Assembly: GCA_947631845.1 (NCBI GenBank)
Contig: CANRMY010000014.1
Location: 1 to 49,076 of the forward strand
Source: an uncultured Oscillospiraceae bacterium
GTDB taxonomy: Bacteria; Bacillota; Clostridia; Oscillospirales; Oscillospiraceae
Direction: 5' to 3'
Length of the DNA stretch: 49,076 nt
Made by a program: the position numbers and the translations under genes. Below are positions 48,880-49,076 of this stretch, piece by piece. The notes beneath the pieces are model-generated. The model worked only from the letters and a program-made list of their open reading frames with translations, was not told where the DNA came from and made no database searches. Within the stretch, counting starts at the first letter, position 1; each line of letters opens with the position of its first letter.

Positions 48880-49076
48880 GGGCCGGCCGGGTGTCCGGCC
48901 CGTACGGCGTCTATCAAAAAGTATTCGGGAATTCGATCACGGGCCGGCCGGGTGTCCGGCCCGTACGGCGTCTATCAAAAAGTATTCAGGAATTCGATAC
49001 ACGGGCCGGCCGGGTGTCCGGCCCGTACGGCGTCTATCAAAAAGTATTCAGGAATTCGATACACGGGCCGGCCGGG
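48880..49076. repeat. Tandem 61-62-bp repeat, three full copies and part of a fourth
   Basis: Copies start at 48880, 48941, 49003 and 49065 (cut by the edge). Each has the palindromic unit GGGCCGGCCGGGTGTCCGGCCC, given here only by its arms GGGCCGG and CCGGCCC, then GTACGGCGTCTATC and AAAAAGTATTC, ending in GAATTCGAT. Copies 2 and 3 are nearly identical. It lies just upstream of purM inside what should be its leader or the gap to the previous pur gene. Confidence 0.9.

Noticed and set aside
48880-49076. CRISPR array
   Set aside because: The 61-62-bp unit repeats as a whole with no variable spacers, and there are no cas genes.

Overview
The window looks like a chromosomal segment of a GC-rich, spore-forming member of the Clostridia, most likely an Oscillospiraceae-type gut bacterium. 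This rests on the gene families: YpeB germination protein, UppP, PlsY, an S-layer-homology protein, a DUF4358 lipoprotein, a separate IMP cyclohydrolase, and clostridial-style sigma/anti-sigma clusters. Further support comes from strong Shine-Dalgarno sites, near-consensus sigma-A promoters and GC-rich third codon positions. That codon bias also produces many long antisense shadow ORFs. No rRNA, tRNA, CRISPR array, prophage or transposase was seen.

Layout. 1-9202 (minus strand) is an envelope and division block: a small membrane protein, FtsK/SpoIIIE, UppP and PlsY, then, beyond an 840-bp repeat-filled gap, a transpeptidase PBP and an FHA-SEDS fusion. 9340-12327 (plus) holds gltX and ypeB. 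12332-14982 (minus) holds a membrane-bound MerR-RDD regulator, a DUF1294 protein and a HAD phosphatase. 15154-18958 (plus) is a two-component system with two exported cargo genes. 19347-24185 is a giant S-layer/transglutaminase-like surface protein behind a strong promoter and an operator-like repeat array. 24538-26380 carries a WecB/TagA glycosyltransferase, a DJ-1 protein and a 5-formyl-THF cyclo-ligase. 26790-35202 carries a tiny Cys-rich membrane peptide (minus), mltG, alaS, cupin, HIT, a broken GNAT gene and metG. 35565-37455 is a sigma factor with a membrane partner and a lipoprotein. 37777-39950 (minus) is a DUF975 protein and a MATE transporter. 40144-48848 (minus) is a purine operon, purM-purN-purO-purH-purD-purL, transcribed in that order and entering from beyond the right edge.

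The purine operon covers late IMP synthesis. The two terminal steps are done by separate proteins, an AICAR transformylase and a PurO-type IMP cyclohydrolase, instead of the usual bifunctional PurH.

The most unusual content is intergenic. Two families of roughly 170-220-nt elements (called E1 and E2 here) occur in several copies. Their hairpins differ in sequence between copies but keep base pairing through compensatory changes. Each copy lies just downstream of a stop codon, in the same orientation as the preceding gene. A 160-bp MITE-like element with 19-bp terminal inverted repeats occurs twice, and GC-rich palindromic units are scattered in clusters. The E1 and E2 elements are my best candidates for undescribed structured RNAs or mobile structured repeats.
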